In this document: positions 8,387 through 18,176 of the stretch, in pieces
How positions within the stretch are numbered: position 1 is the stretch's first letter
Layout: every line of letters begins with the position of its first letter
Assembly (NCBI RefSeq): GCF_002205635.1
Contig: NZ_NISJ01000001.1
Span: forward strand, 682,001 to 746,000
Source of the DNA: Sphingopyxis witflariensis
GTDB lineage: Bacteria > Pseudomonadota > Alphaproteobacteria > Sphingomonadales > Sphingomonadaceae
Reading direction: 5' to 3'
Length of the DNA stretch: 64,000 bases
Translations under genes and position numbers: made by a program
The notes under the pieces: generated by a model
The model's database searches: none
What the model was told of the DNA's origin: nothing
What the model saw: only the letters and a program-made list of their open reading frames with translations

Positions 8387-9729
8387 TTCAGCAACACCAG
8401 TTCCTCGGCCATGCTCGGATGCAGCGCGACAGTGGCGTCGAAATCGGCCTTGGTCAGCCCCGCTTTCACCGCGACCGCGGCCGCCTGCAAAATCTCCGGC
8501 GCGTCGGGGCCGATCATGTGGAGCCCGACGACCTGATCGGTCGCGGCGTTGACGATCATCTTATACAATGCGCGTTCGTTGCGCCCGGCGAGGACATTCT
8601 TCATCGCGCGAAAATCGCTGGTGTAGGTGCGGATCGACCCCAGCTTGTTGCGTGCCTCAGCCTCGGTCATGCCCACGGCGCCGATCGGCGGGTGGCTGAA
8701 CACCGCGCTCGGAACATTGGCATAATCGACCACGGTCGGCTTGCCGCCGAAGACGCTGTCGGCAAAGGCCTGTCCCTCGCGGATCGCCACCGGTGTCAGC
8801 TGGATACGGTTGGTGACGTCGCCGACGGCATAGATGCTGGGCACCGACGACTGGTTGGTCTCATCAACCTTGATCGCACCCTGATCGTCGAGTTCGACCC
8901 CGGCCTCTTCAAGCCCCAGCCCCTTGACGTTGGGCACGCGGCCCGCCGCGACGAGGATCGTGTCGGCCTCGATCGGATCGCAGCCGCCCAGGTGGACGGT
9001 GAACGTCCCGTTTTCCTTCTTCTCGATCTTCTCGAACGGCGCGTTGAAGCGGAATTCGATGCCCTTGGTCATCGAAATCTGGAGCAAGCGGTCACGGATC
9101 TGTTCGTCATAGCCGCGCAGTATCGTGTCGCCGCGGTTGACGATCGTCACCTTGCTGCCGAATTCGTTGAAGATACCCGCGAATTCATTAGCGATATAGC
9201 CGCCGCCGGCGATGACAATGCGCTTTGGCAGCTTGTCGAGGTGAAACACCTCGTTCGAAGTGATCGCATGTTCGCTGCCCGGAAATTCGGGGACGAAGGG
9301 CCAGCCGCCGGTCGCGATCAGGATGCGCTCGGCGGTCAGTTCCTGCCCATCGGCGAGCCGCACCTTTTGTGGTCCGACGACCGTCGCGCGCGTCTTGAAC
9401 AGCGTGACCTTGTGATTGTCGAGCGTCTGGCCATAGAGCCCCTCGAGCCGGGTGACTTCAGCGAGAACATTGTCGCGGAGCCGGTCCCAGTCGAATTTGC
9501 AGTCAGGAACGTCCCACCCGAAATGGCGCGCGTCCTTCAGATCCTCAGCGAAATGGGCGCCGTAGACGAGCAGTTTCTTGGGCACGCAGCCGCGAATGAC
9601 GCAGGTGCCGCCGACGCGATGTTCTTCGGCAACAGCGACGCGCGCGCCGTGCGACGCGGCGACGCGCGAGGCGCGAACCCCGCCCGACCCGGCGCCGATG
9701 ACAAACAGGTCGAAGTCGAATTTGCTCAT
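8383..9729 (-). CDS. gor: Glutathione-disulfide reductase
   Basis: The 448-residue FAD enzyme reduces glutathione disulfide with NADPH in the cytoplasm. Visible are the FAD motif GAGSGGVRAS, the redox-active pair in GGTCVIRGCVPKK (the alphaproteobacterial/plant-type spacing and residues), the second dinucleotide motif GGGYIANEFA, the AVGDVTNR FAD segment and the C-terminal HPSMAEE that supplies the active-site His-Glu pair. The residues after the second motif (IVNRGDTILRGYDEQIRDRL) include arginines expected for NADPH preference. The ATG at 9729 has GAGG 8 bases upstream. The small helix-hairpin-helix gene is translationally coupled behind it. Confidence 0.94.
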   Translation of the reverse strand: MSKFDFDLFVIGAGSGGVRASRVAASHGARVAVAEEHRVGGTCVIRGCVPKKLLVYGAHFAEDLKDARHFGWDVPDCKFDWDRLRDNVLAEVTRLEGLYGQTLDNHKVTLFKTRATVVGPQKVRLADGQELTAERILIATGGWPFVPEFPGSEHAITSNEVFHLDKLPKRIVIAGGGYIANEFAGIFNEFGSKVTIVNRGDTILRGYDEQIRDRLLQISMTKGIEFRFNAPFEKIEKKENGTFTVHLGGCDPIEADTILVAAGRVPNVKGLGLEEAGVELDDQGAIKVDETNQSSVPSIYAVGDVTNRIQLTPVAIREGQAFADSVFGGKPTVVDYANVPSAVFSHPPIGAVGMTEAEARNKLGSIRTYTSDFRAMKNVLAGRNERALYKMIVNAATDQVVGLHMIGPDAPEILQAAAVAVKAGLTKADFDATVALHPSMAEELVLLK

Positions 9730-9837
9730 GATGAGGCCTCTGCTTTTCCGATGGGACAGGTTTCGGATCAGCGGCCTATGTGGTTATGCGCACCCAACTT
9801 GCCAATCGAAATTTGCGGTCAGAGTGACGAACGCGGC

Positions 9838-11343
9838 CTACTCGCCCAGGGCCGCCGCCATCAGTGCCTGCGTCGCGGGGTCGAATTCGACCGTACCCTC
9901 GGCAAGCCCCTTCGCCATTTCCTTGCCCAGTTCGACCCCGAACTGGTCGAACGGGTTGATGCCCAGCAACACCGCGCTCGCAAACACGCGATGCTCGTAA
10001 AAGGCGATCAGCGCGCCCAGGCTGCGCGGGGTGACCTGATTTAGCAGGATCGTCGTCGATGGCCGGTTGCCGGGATAGTTGCGCGCGCCATCCTCGCTCG
10101 CGCGTCCGGTCATAAGCGCCGCACCCTGCGCGATGCAATTGGCGACGAGGGTTTCGTGGTGCGCCTCGTCGAGCAGATGATCGGGCTCGCGCGCGACAAC
10201 AAATTCGACGGGGATCAGATGCGTTCCCTGATGGAGCAGCTGGAACACCGCATGCTGGGCATCGGTACCGACCCCGCCCCATGTGATCGGCGCGCTGTGG
10301 CGGCCGAGCGGCTGGCCATCGAGCGTCACCGCCTTGCCGTTCGATTCCATCTCCAGCTGTTGCAGATAGTCGGGAAGCAGGCGCAATCGCTCATCATAAG
10401 CGAACACCGCACGCGTCTGACAGCCCAGCCGATTGGCATAGATTTGATCGACGAAGGCCGCGAGCAAACAGACATTGTCGGCCCCGTCGGCAAGGCGGAA
10501 ATGTCGGTCCATTTCGGCCGCGCCCTCGAGCATGTCGGCGAACGCATCCCAGCCGAGCGCGAGCGCGGCGGGAAAACCGATCGATGACCAGAGCGAATAG
10601 CGCCCACCAACAGTTTCGCTGAACGGCAGGATACGCGTTTCATCGATACCCCACTCGATCGCGCGTTCGGGCATCGCGGTCACCGCGATAACGCGGCCGA
10701 TCGGGTCGTCGACGCCGCCTTCTTCCAGCCATTGCAGCGCCGAGGCGGCGTTGAGCAGGGTTTCGGTGGTGGTGAAGGTCTTCGACGCGACCGCAACCAA
10801 AGTGTGCGCGGGGTCGAATTTGGCGAGCGCCTCGTCAAGTGCCGCACCATCGACGTTCGACACCACCGCGACATCGATGCGCGAACCGTGGCGGCCGAGC
10901 GCGTCGATCAGCAGATCGGGACCAAGCGCCGATCCGCCGATACCAATGTGGAGCAAATGGCGGATTTCTCCGAATGCCCCCGCCTCGATCGCATCGACCA
11001 GCATCCGCATCCGCTGGTGCAACATCTGCGCGCGGTGGACGGACTCGGGCGCGCCGTCGCCGCGTTCGGCGCTATGCTCGGCAGCGCGGTCCTCGGTCGG
11101 GTTGGCGATGCCGCCCGAAAACAGCGTCTTGCGGCGTCCGTGGAAATCCTGCGCTTCGGCAAGGCCCGACAGGATCGCGATCGCTGCACCGTCGAGATGC
11201 GTCTTGGCGAAATCGAAGCGAATGTCGGCGACGTTGCGTACAAGCATCTGAAGCCGCGCTTCGGGATCGGCGGCGACAAGCTCGGTCAGCGGCTGCGGCT
11301 GCCAGTCGGAGAGGGCCTGCCATGCGTGATCGGCTTTCATCAT
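9838..11343 (-). CDS. pgi: Glucose-6-phosphate isomerase
   Basis: Pgi interconverts glucose-6-phosphate and fructose-6-phosphate. The 501-residue protein shows the SIS-fold landmarks GGSALGPDLL, SKTFTTTETL and GGRYSLWSSIG, followed by the C-terminal signature around NPFDQFGVELGK. Two adjacent ATGs (11343 and 11340) are preceded by GGGAAG; a further upstream ATG at 11358 lies before that site. The length is slightly short compared with the E. coli enzyme (about 549) but normal for alphaproteobacteria. It is divergent from lepB, with about 140 bases between. Confidence 0.93.
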   Translation of the reverse strand: MMKADHAWQALSDWQPQPLTELVAADPEARLQMLVRNVADIRFDFAKTHLDGAAIAILSGLAEAQDFHGRRKTLFSGGIANPTEDRAAEHSAERGDGAPESVHRAQMLHQRMRMLVDAIEAGAFGEIRHLLHIGIGGSALGPDLLIDALGRHGSRIDVAVVSNVDGAALDEALAKFDPAHTLVAVASKTFTTTETLLNAASALQWLEEGGVDDPIGRVIAVTAMPERAIEWGIDETRILPFSETVGGRYSLWSSIGFPAALALGWDAFADMLEGAAEMDRHFRLADGADNVCLLAAFVDQIYANRLGCQTRAVFAYDERLRLLPDYLQQLEMESNGKAVTLDGQPLGRHSAPITWGGVGTDAQHAVFQLLHQGTHLIPVEFVVAREPDHLLDEAHHETLVANCIAQGAALMTGRASEDGARNYPGNRPSTTILLNQVTPRSLGALIAFYEHRVFASAVLLGINPFDQFGVELGKEMAKGLAEGTVEFDPATQALMAAALGE

Positions 11344-11450
11344 CAAATCGCTTCCCAAATTGCCCCGCCTGCTTCGAACGGGATCCAGATTAAGGGCAAT
11401 TTCATAGGCCCGCCGCCATCCGTGCGCCAGTGTCGTCCGCCGATATTTGC

Positions 11451-11487
11451 TTGACGCGCAGACCTATTCATCGCCAATGCCCGGCCA
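11451..11487 (+). promoter_or_regulatory. Possible leaderless promoter of lepB
   Basis: TTGACG at 11451 lies exactly 36 bases before the lepB ATG (11487), and no Shine-Dalgarno is present. The -10 region is poor (around CCAATG). The same geometry is seen before murI, the ArsR gene and the UDG-like gene, which is why it is listed. Start-site position and leaderless translation are inference. Confidence 0.35.
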
Positions 11488-12380
11488 TGAACGACGCCAG
11501 TCTTGCCGCCTCGACGCCGCCCGCATCCGACCCTACACCCTCTGCGCCGAACCCGACACCGGTTTCGGCCAAGGAAGAGGCCGTCGACACCGCCCGCTTC
11601 CTCGTCCTGCTGGCGATTGCGGTGCTGGTTTTCCGCAGTTTTTTCCTGTCGCCCTTCAACATTCCGTCGGAATCGATGCAGCCACGGCTTTTGATCGGCG
11701 ACTATCTGCTCGTCAACAAAATGGCCTATGGCTATTCGAAGCACAGCCTGCCGTTCAGCGTCCCGCTGATCCCGGGCCGGGTTTTCGCGCGCACGCCCGA
11801 CCGCGGCGACGTTGTCGTGTTCAAGGCGCCGCCCGTTGCCGACAATGATTATATCAAGCGCGTCATCGGCGTCGGCGGCGACAGCGTGCAGGTGAAGGAC
11901 GGCATCGTCTGGTTGAACGGCGCGCCGCTGAAGCGCGAAGCGATGCAAGATTTCGTCATTCCGGTGACGCCGAACATGATCGAAGCTTCGCAGATGACGG
12001 GCACCCTGCCCTGTTACTCGATGGAGTTTGAAGAGGTCAGCGAGAGCGGCCAGCGCCAGTGCCGATATAAACAATATCGCGAGACGATGCCGAGCGGCAA
12101 AAGCTATGCCATCCTCGACATCACGACGATTGCCGAGGACAACACCCCGCTCGTCGTCGTTCCCGAGGGCCATTTGTTCCTGATGGGGGACAACCGCGAC
12201 CGCAGCGCCGACAGCCGTTTCCCGGCGGTCGAGGGCGGCGGCATCGGTATCGTTCCCGAGGAAAATCTGGTCGGCCATGCGCTGGTGGGCATGTTCTCGA
12301 CCGATGGGTCGGCAAGCTGGTTCAACCCGATCAGCTGGTTCACCGCCGCGCGCTGGAGCCGCATCGGGGAAGGCTTTTGA
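11487..12380 (+). CDS. lepB: Signal peptidase I
   Basis: The 297-residue membrane serine protease removes Sec signal peptides. A Pro/Ala-rich N-terminus (residues 1-35) precedes one transmembrane segment ([20 protein letters not shown]). The catalytic Ser sits in IPSESM and the general base Lys in [12 protein letters not shown]. The family box [12 protein letters not shown] lies near the C-terminus. The chosen ATG (11487) lacks a Shine-Dalgarno; an in-frame start at 11430 would add an untypical N-terminus. It leads lepB-rnc-era, a common bacterial operon, and its stop overlaps the rnc start. Confidence 0.94.
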   Translation: MNDASLAASTPPASDPTPSAPNPTPVSAKEEAVDTARFLVLLAIAVLVFRSFFLSPFNIPSESMQPRLLIGDYLLVNKMAYGYSKHSLPFSVPLIPGRVFARTPDRGDVVVFKAPPVADNDYIKRVIGVGGDSVQVKDGIVWLNGAPLKREAMQDFVIPVTPNMIEASQMTGTLPCYSMEFEEVSESGQRQCRYKQYRETMPSGKSYAILDITTIAEDNTPLVVVPEGHLFLMGDNRDRSADSRFPAVEGGGIGIVPEENLVGHALVGMFSTDGSASWFNPISWFTAARWSRIGEGF

Positions 12381-13057
12381 GCGACCCACTCAATGCCGGG
12401 GCGCTCGCCGAGATCATCGGCTGCACCCCGGATAATCTGGCGCTCTATGATCTGGCGCTGACGCACGGCAGCACCGGGCGCGCCGACTATCAGCGACTGG
12501 AGTTTTTGGGCGACCGGGTCCTGGGGCTCGTGATCGCATCCGAACTTTACACGCGCTTTCCGCGCGCCAGCGAGGGCGAGATGTCGTCGCGGCTGCATGT
12601 CCTCGCATCGGGCGCGACCTGCGCCTCGATCGCCCAGCGGCTCAACCTGACCGCGCTCGTCCGCTTTGGTGCGCAGGCGCGAAGCGATGGCGGACGCTAT
12701 AGCGACAATATCGCTGCCGACGCGATCGAGGCGCTGATCGGCGCGCTTTATCTCGATCAGGGCGCCGACGCCGCACACGCCTTCATTCTTGCCCATTGGG
12801 GTGATATGATCGAGGGACAGCAAGTGGCGCCGAAGCATCCGAAGGCGGCGTTGCAGGAATGGGCGCTGGCGCGCAAACGCCGCCCGCCCGAATATGAAAT
12901 TGTCGCGCGCGAAGGGCCCGACCATTCGCCGCGTTTTCGCGTCGCGGTCAGCGTCGGCAAGCTCGCCCGCGCCGAAGCCGAAGGCACCAGTAAACAGGCG
13001 GCTGAAAAAGCCGCCGCAGCCGCGCTTCTTGCGGAACTTGAAGGACAAAGTGAATGA
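12377..13057 (+). CDS. rnc: Ribonuclease III
   Basis: RNase III cleaves double-stranded RNA, including rRNA precursors. The 226-residue protein has the nuclease signature [14 protein letters not shown] (residues about 41-54), a second acidic patch in [15 protein letters not shown], and a C-terminal double-stranded-RNA-binding domain (from [10 protein letters not shown] to [15 protein letters not shown]). The start is TTG at 12377, overlapping the lepB stop as TTGA, with GGGGAAGG upstream. The gene is followed by era in an ATGA overlap. Length is normal. Confidence 0.95.
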   Translation: MSDPLNAGALAEIIGCTPDNLALYDLALTHGSTGRADYQRLEFLGDRVLGLVIASELYTRFPRASEGEMSSRLHVLASGATCASIAQRLNLTALVRFGAQARSDGGRYSDNIAADAIEALIGALYLDQGADAAHAFILAHWGDMIEGQQVAPKHPKAALQEWALARKRRPPEYEIVAREGPDHSPRFRVAVSVGKLARAEAEGTSKQAAEKAAAAALLAELEGQSE

Positions 13058-13947
13058 CCCACCGCTGCGGATTTGTCGCCGTTGTCGGCGCGCCCAATGC
13101 GGGCAAATCGACCATCGTCAACGCCCTCGTCGGCCAGAAGGTCGCGATCGTCAGCCCCAAGGCACAGACGACGCGCACCCGGTTGATGGGCGTCGCGATG
13201 GACGGCGAGACCCAGATCATCCTCATCGACACCCCGGGCATTTTTGCCCCGACGCGCCGGCTCGACCGCGCGATGGTCGCCACAGCGTGGAACAGCCTCG
13301 ATCAGGCCGAAGCAATCCTTGTGATGATCGACGCGGCGGCGAAGCTCGGCGAGCGCGCCGAACGCGTGCTGCAGGGGGTCGAGGGGCGGCCGGAGAAGAA
13401 GTTCCTTGTCCTCAACAAGGTCGATCTGACCCGCAAAGACAAGCTGCTGACGACCGCGACCACGCTCAACGAGCGGGTGAAGTTCGACGAAACCTTCTTC
13501 GTCTCGGCCAGCACCGGCGACGGGATTCCCGAACTCAAGGCGACGCTCGCGGCACTGATGCCCGAAGGCCATTGGCACTTCCCCGAGGATGAGGTCAGCG
13601 ACGCCCCCGAACGGATACTCGCCGCCGAAATCACCCGCGAGCAGCTTTATCGCCAGCTCCACGAGGAACTGCCGTACCAGTCGACCGTCGAGACCGAGAA
13701 ATTCACGACGCGCCCCGACGGCAGCGCCGAAATTCATCAGCAGATCCTTGTCGCCCGCGATAATCAGCGCGCGATCATCCTTGGCCACAAGGGCGAGCGG
13801 ATCAAGGAAATCGGCAGCAAATCGCGCGCCGAGCTCGCCGAACTGCTGGGCCGTAAGGTACATCTGTTCCTGCATGTGAAGGTCAAGGCGAATTGGGACG
13901 AGGACCGCGGCGTGTACCGCGACATGGGGCTTGATTGGGTCGATTGA
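13054..13947 (+). CDS. era: GTPase Era
   Basis: Era binds 16S rRNA and assists assembly of the small ribosomal subunit. The 297-residue protein shows G1 [10 protein letters not shown]2 around TTRTR, G3 DTPG and G4 NKVD, and a C-terminal KH domain ([20 protein letters not shown] and the following strand). The ATG at 13054 overlaps the rnc stop as ATGA, completing the lepB-rnc-era operon. A small gene starting with TTG at 13931 overlaps its last codons. Confidence 0.96.
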   Translation: MTHRCGFVAVVGAPNAGKSTIVNALVGQKVAIVSPKAQTTRTRLMGVAMDGETQIILIDTPGIFAPTRRLDRAMVATAWNSLDQAEAILVMIDAAAKLGERAERVLQGVEGRPEKKFLVLNKVDLTRKDKLLTTATTLNERVKFDETFFVSASTGDGIPELKATLAALMPEGHWHFPEDEVSDAPERILAAEITREQLYRQLHEELPYQSTVETEKFTTRPDGSAEIHQQILVARDNQRAIILGHKGERIKEIGSKSRAELAELLGRKVHLFLHVKVKANWDEDRGVYRDMGLDWVD

Positions 13948-14350
13948 GAACGGGATAGCGCGAGATCCCCTGCTAACTAAAAGCGACCGGATTCGGAGCG
14001 GCATCGCGAACTGGAAAGCGCTCTGCGTCATCGCGGTGACTATTGGTTTCGTCGTCGGATTTGGGCTATTTTCTACATCGGGAACCGACAGCGTCATCAC
14101 TGGAAAGATTGTCCGTATCGAGTGGATTGGCAGCAAAGCGCTGGATGCTCGCGCCGTTGTCCGACTAAAGGGTAGTCGTCAAATCACGATCCGTTTGCGC
14201 AGTAGAACAAACTGCCTCACAGGATCAAAAATCCATATCGTCGAACGACAGAATTGGGTTGGCCGAACCTATCGCGCCGCCCTGGACGAATGCTTTAACC
14301 GATCGTCCGACAGTCATCCGGCGGCGTCTGCCCTTCGAACCGCGCGCTGA
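13931..14350 (+). CDS. Hypothetical single-pass membrane protein after era
   Basis: The 139-residue frame starts with TTG at 13931 (GGGG just upstream), overlapping era by 17 bases. It has one hydrophobic segment at about residues 30-48 (ALCVIAVTIGFVVGFGLF), then a soluble part of about 85 residues with three widely spaced Cys. The composition is distinctly less GC-rich than its neighbours, with AT-rich codons (AAAGCG, TTTCTACATCG), which suggests recent acquisition. Its end overlaps the convergent lipase gene by 56 bases. It resembles no family I know; the start is uncertain. Confidence 0.5.
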   Translation: MIGSIENGIARDPLLTKSDRIRSGIANWKALCVIAVTIGFVVGFGLFSTSGTDSVITGKIVRIEWIGSKALDARAVVRLKGSRQITIRLRSRTNCLTGSKIHIVERQNWVGRTYRAALDECFNRSSDSHPAASALRTAR

Positions 14351-15425
14351 TCCATGCCAGTGTCTCCACAGCACTATCTCGCGCGGTGTGGGCATGGTCG
14401 CCACCGGGAAGTTCGATCCAGCGCACCGCGCTGCGGCGCTTGCACATCTTCTTCGCGAAACTCCGCGTTACCGCCGATGCGACGAGCGGGTCCTCGATGC
14501 TCTGCGCGATCAGCAGTGGCCCCGGCACGCTCGCCGGATCGACGCTGTTGGCGCGCATCGTCGCTGCCCAAGGTTCGATCCGCCCCATATCCTTGTTCCG
14601 CAACGCGCCCCGCACCGACACAATGCCCAGAATCGTGCCGAGCTTGGGTGTGCTGCCGATGGTGATGCAATTATTCTGCGCCAGCCGCTTGACGACGCCC
14701 TGGTTCGCCCGGTTCACCACCCCGCCCAGCGAATAGCCGAAACGTTCGGACCAGCTGTATAGCGTGAAGGCCATCATCATCGCGCGGATATTGGGCTCGC
14801 TCGCCCTGCGCATATTTTCGGCGAGATCGGTCGGCGGCGCCGCAGCGGCGGTTCCGACGAGGGTCAGGTCGGGGGCATAGGATCGCGCCGAAATCGCGGT
14901 CCACAACGCGGCATGCCCGCCCTGGGATTCCCCCCAGACGGCGAACTGACCGCCGGCCGCCGCACCGGGGATCGCGCGCGCCGCGCGCACTGCGTCGAGC
15001 ACAGAGTTCGCGGTGTCGCCGCCGACCAGATAGGGGTGCGGCATCGACGTGCCGAGCCCCGGATAGTCGGGAGCGACGACGACATAGCCCTCGCGGATCG
15101 CCTGTTCGAGACCGGGCGTCGCCTGAAAGAAAAGCGGATGCGTCGATAGCCCGCATTTTTCGACCACGCCTGACGTTCCATGTGCCCAAGCGATCACGCG
15201 GCGCGGGCGTGTCGGCACCGCTTCGCGCGGCGCGACGACCGCGCCGGTGACTTCCTGCCGCACGCCGTCCTGATTGGTCGTCCAGTAGCGCACCTGCCAC
15301 GCCTGCATTCCCGCCGGGGTATCGCGCATCGGTTCGGCCGATATCAGCGCGCCCGCCTGCTGCGCTCCCACCGGCGACGCAAGGACCGACAGGCTGACGG
15401 ACAGGGTGGCAATCAGGTGGCGCAT
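14295..15425 (-). CDS. Secreted lipase/alpha-beta hydrolase
   Basis: The 376-residue protein starts with a signal peptide (MRHLIATLSVSLSVLASPVGA), so it is exported. It has an oxyanion-hole HG (residue about 82), the nucleophile elbow GESQGG (Ser about 167), a likely Asp in SIEDPLV and a His in GGDHAHT, matching the secretory lipase family (PF03583-like). The ATG at 15425 has GGGAG about 8 bases upstream; the start at 15455 lacks one. The probable role is hydrolysis of extracellular esters. It lies 67 bases from the end of topA on the same strand. Confidence 0.85.
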   Translation of the reverse strand: MRHLIATLSVSLSVLASPVGAQQAGALISAEPMRDTPAGMQAWQVRYWTTNQDGVRQEVTGAVVAPREAVPTRPRRVIAWAHGTSGVVEKCGLSTHPLFFQATPGLEQAIREGYVVVAPDYPGLGTSMPHPYLVGGDTANSVLDAVRAARAIPGAAAGGQFAVWGESQGGHAALWTAISARSYAPDLTLVGTAAAAPPTDLAENMRRASEPNIRAMMMAFTLYSWSERFGYSLGGVVNRANQGVVKRLAQNNCITIGSTPKLGTILGIVSVRGALRNKDMGRIEPWAATMRANSVDPASVPGPLLIAQSIEDPLVASAVTRSFAKKMCKRRSAVRWIELPGGDHAHTARDSAVETLAWISARFEGQTPPDDCRTIG

Positions 15426-15492
15426 GGACTTTCTCCCGATGCGCCACCCTATCATGGCTATGCCGCCGCGAAAGCGCTGATTGCGAGCGTGG

Positions 15493-18090
15493 TTATTCCG
15501 CGGCGTCTTCCTCCGCAGCGGCCTTCTTCTTGGCCGGGGCCTTTTTCGCAGGCGCTTTTTTCGCAGGCGCTTTCTTGGCTGCGGCCTTTTTCGGTGCCGC
15601 CTTTTTCGCGGGCGCCTTCTTCTTGCCCTTTGCTGGCCCCTTGGCGGCGCGCGCGTCGATCAGCGCGATAGCTTCCTCTTCGGTCAGCGCGTCGGGCTCC
15701 ATCGACTTGGGCAGCGTCGCGTTGGTCGTGCCGTCGGTCACATAGGGCCCGAAACGCCCGGCCATCAGCTTCATGTCGCCGCCGCTGGTCGGATGCGCGC
15801 CAAAGGTCTTCAAAGGCTCGACCTTCGCGCGGCCGCGACCGCCGCCTGCTGCCGCTTCGGCGATACGGACCACCGCAGCGTTCATGCCAATCTCAAAGAT
15901 TTCGGCAGTGCCGGTCAGCTTCGCATATTTGCCGTCGTGGAGCAGATAGGGGCCATAGCGCCCCAGCCCCGCCATGATGACATTGCCGCTTTCGGGATGC
16001 GTTCCCACCTCACGCGGCAGGCTGAGCAGCCGCAGCGCATAGTCGAGGTCAAAATCCTCGGCCGGAATATCCTTGGGGATCGACGAACGCTTCGCCTCCT
16101 TGCCGTCGCCGAGCTGGATATAGGGACCAAAGCGCCCGCTGCGCTTCGTCACTTCCAGCCCGCTTTCGGGATCAGTGCCCATCGTTTCGGGGCCGGTGTC
16201 GGCGCCGTCGCTGCCGCCCGGCTGCGCGAATTTCCGCGTATATTTGCAGTCGGGATAGTTGCTGCACGCGATGAACGGGCCGAACTTGCCGCCGCGCAGC
16301 GCCAGCTTGCCGGTGCCGCAATTGGGGCAGATGCGCGGATCGCTGCCATCGCCCTTGTCGGGGAAGAGATAGGGGCCGAGGAATATGTCGAGTTCCGCGG
16401 TGATCTCCGACGGTTTTTGCTCCATCACCTCGCCGGTGCGCGGCTTGAAATCGCGCCAGAAACGTTCGAGCACCGCCTGCCATTGCGCGCGGCCGCCCGA
16501 CACGTCGTCGAGTTCTTCCTCGAGCCCGGCGGTGAAATCATATTGGACATAACGTTCGAAGAAGCGTTCGAGGAAAGCGGTCAGCAGGCGTCCGCTCTCT
16601 TCGGGCATGAAGCGGTTCTTCTCGACCGTCACATAGGCGCGGTCCTTGAGCACCTGGAGGATCGAGGCATAGGTTGACGGGCGCCCGATGCCGAGCTCTT
16701 CCATCTTCTTGACGAGACTCGCTTCCGAATAACGCGGCGGCGGCTGGGTCTCGTGCTTTTCGACCTCGACCCCGGTCTTTGCAGGCGCGTCGCCCTTCGC
16801 CATTGCGGGCAGCAGGCGCGCATCGTCGTCGTCCGCGCTGTCGTCGCGGCTTTCGTCATAGAGCGCGAGGAAGCCCGGGAATTTGATAACCTGTCCGGTG
16901 GCGCGCATCATCGTCTTGCCCGTGCCGTCGGTCAGATCGATGCTGGTGCGTTCAAGCCGCGCCGACGCCATCTGGCTCGCCATCGCGCGCTTCCAGATCA
17001 GTTCGTACAGCCGCCCATGATCGCCGCTGCCGGCCTTGTCTTTCGAAAAGTCGGTCGGGCGGATCGCTTCGTGGGCTTCCTGTGCGTTCTTCGCCTTGGT
17101 CTGATACTGGCGCGGCTGGTCGGGGACGTAACCGCCGTCATAGCGGTTCGCGATCGCCTTGCGCGCCGCGCTGATCGCGCTGCCGTCCATCTGAACGCCG
17201 TCGGTACGCATATAGGTGATCGCGCCGTCTTCGTAGAGGCCCTGCGCGATCCGCATCGTGTGGCTGGCCGAGAAACCGAGCTTGCGCGCGGCTTCCTGTT
17301 GCAGGGTCGAGGTCGTGAACGGCGGCGGCGGGTTGCGGGTAAGCGGCTTGGTCTCGACCAGATCGACGGTGAAATGGCCCGCCTTCACATCGGCTTCGGC
17401 GGCGCGCGCATCGGCTTCATTGGTGATCGTGAGCCGCTCGATCTTGTCGCCGCGCCAGCGCGCGAGGCGCGCCTTGAACGGCGTGCCGGACATTTCGAAC
17501 AGGCCGGTGATCGACCAATATTGCTGCGCAACAAAGGCCTCGATCTCGCGCTCGCGCTCGACGATCATGCGCAGCGTCACCGACTGGACACGCCCCGCCG
17601 ATTTGGCGCCGGGCAGCTTGCGCCACAGCACCGGCGACAGGGTGAAACCGACCAGATAATCGAGCGCGCGACGGGCACGATAGGCGTCGATCAGATCGTC
17701 GTCGAGCGCGCGCGGATTCGCCATCGCGGTCAGCACCGCATCCTTGGTGATCGCGTTAAACGTGACGCGATCGACCTCGCCCGGCAGCGCCTTTTTGCTG
17801 CGCAGCAATTCCTGCACATGCCAGCTGATCGCCTCACCCTCGCGATCAGGGTCGGTCGCGAGAATCAGACGGTCGGCGGTTTTCGCGGCGTCCTGGATTT
17901 CCTTCATCCGCTTCGCTTTGTCGGGATACAGCAGCCACTGCATCGCAAAGCCGTCGTCGGGATCGACCGAACCGTCCTTCGGCGGCAGATCGCGGACGTG
18001 ACCATAGGACGCCAACACCTTGAAATCGCGGCCCAGATATTTCTCGATTGTCTTCGCCTTGGCCGGCGATTCAACGATTACCAATTGCAT
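15493..18090 (-). CDS. topA: DNA topoisomerase I
   Basis: TopA relaxes negative supercoils. The 865-residue enzyme has the Toprim Glu in VESPAKAKTIE and the acidic triad in DPDREGEAI (about residues 80-88), and the active-site Tyr in AITYMRTDGV (about residue 293). A CPNC...CSNYPDC zinc-ribbon follows near the C-terminal third, then several short repeats with GRFGPY motifs. The last 45 residues are a low-complexity Lys/Ala/Pro tail built of KKAPAKK-like repeats, common in alphaproteobacterial TopA and presumably DNA-binding. The start MQLVIVESPAK is standard; its Shine-Dalgarno is weak (GGGGATAG). Confidence 0.96.
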   Translation of the reverse strand: MQLVIVESPAKAKTIEKYLGRDFKVLASYGHVRDLPPKDGSVDPDDGFAMQWLLYPDKAKRMKEIQDAAKTADRLILATDPDREGEAISWHVQELLRSKKALPGEVDRVTFNAITKDAVLTAMANPRALDDDLIDAYRARRALDYLVGFTLSPVLWRKLPGAKSAGRVQSVTLRMIVEREREIEAFVAQQYWSITGLFEMSGTPFKARLARWRGDKIERLTITNEADARAAEADVKAGHFTVDLVETKPLTRNPPPPFTTSTLQQEAARKLGFSASHTMRIAQGLYEDGAITYMRTDGVQMDGSAISAARKAIANRYDGGYVPDQPRQYQTKAKNAQEAHEAIRPTDFSKDKAGSGDHGRLYELIWKRAMASQMASARLERTSIDLTDGTGKTMMRATGQVIKFPGFLALYDESRDDSADDDDARLLPAMAKGDAPAKTGVEVEKHETQPPPRYSEASLVKKMEELGIGRPSTYASILQVLKDRAYVTVEKNRFMPEESGRLLTAFLERFFERYVQYDFTAGLEEELDDVSGGRAQWQAVLERFWRDFKPRTGEVMEQKPSEITAELDIFLGPYLFPDKGDGSDPRICPNCGTGKLALRGGKFGPFIACSNYPDCKYTRKFAQPGGSDGADTGPETMGTDPESGLEVTKRSGRFGPYIQLGDGKEAKRSSIPKDIPAEDFDLDYALRLLSLPREVGTHPESGNVIMAGLGRYGPYLLHDGKYAKLTGTAEIFEIGMNAAVVRIAEAAAGGGRGRAKVEPLKTFGAHPTSGGDMKLMAGRFGPYVTDGTTNATLPKSMEPDALTEEEAIALIDARAAKGPAKGKKKAPAKKAAPKKAAAKKAPAKKAPAKKAPAKKKAAAEEDAAE

Positions 18091-18176
18091 TCAAAACTAT
18101 CCCCGTTACCGGCTCTCACATGTACGCGCGAGGGTGGCGGGGATAGCTTGATTCCGTCAAGCTGGATTTTTCCCGA

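Noticed and set aside
12757..14136. Antisense frame opposite rnc and era
   Set aside because: It covers two confident housekeeping genes and shows no recognisable protein features.
15493..15630. Lys/Ala/Pro repeat tail of topA as a separate coding repeat or mobile element
   Set aside because: It is the normal low-complexity tail seen in topoisomerase I of related bacteria.
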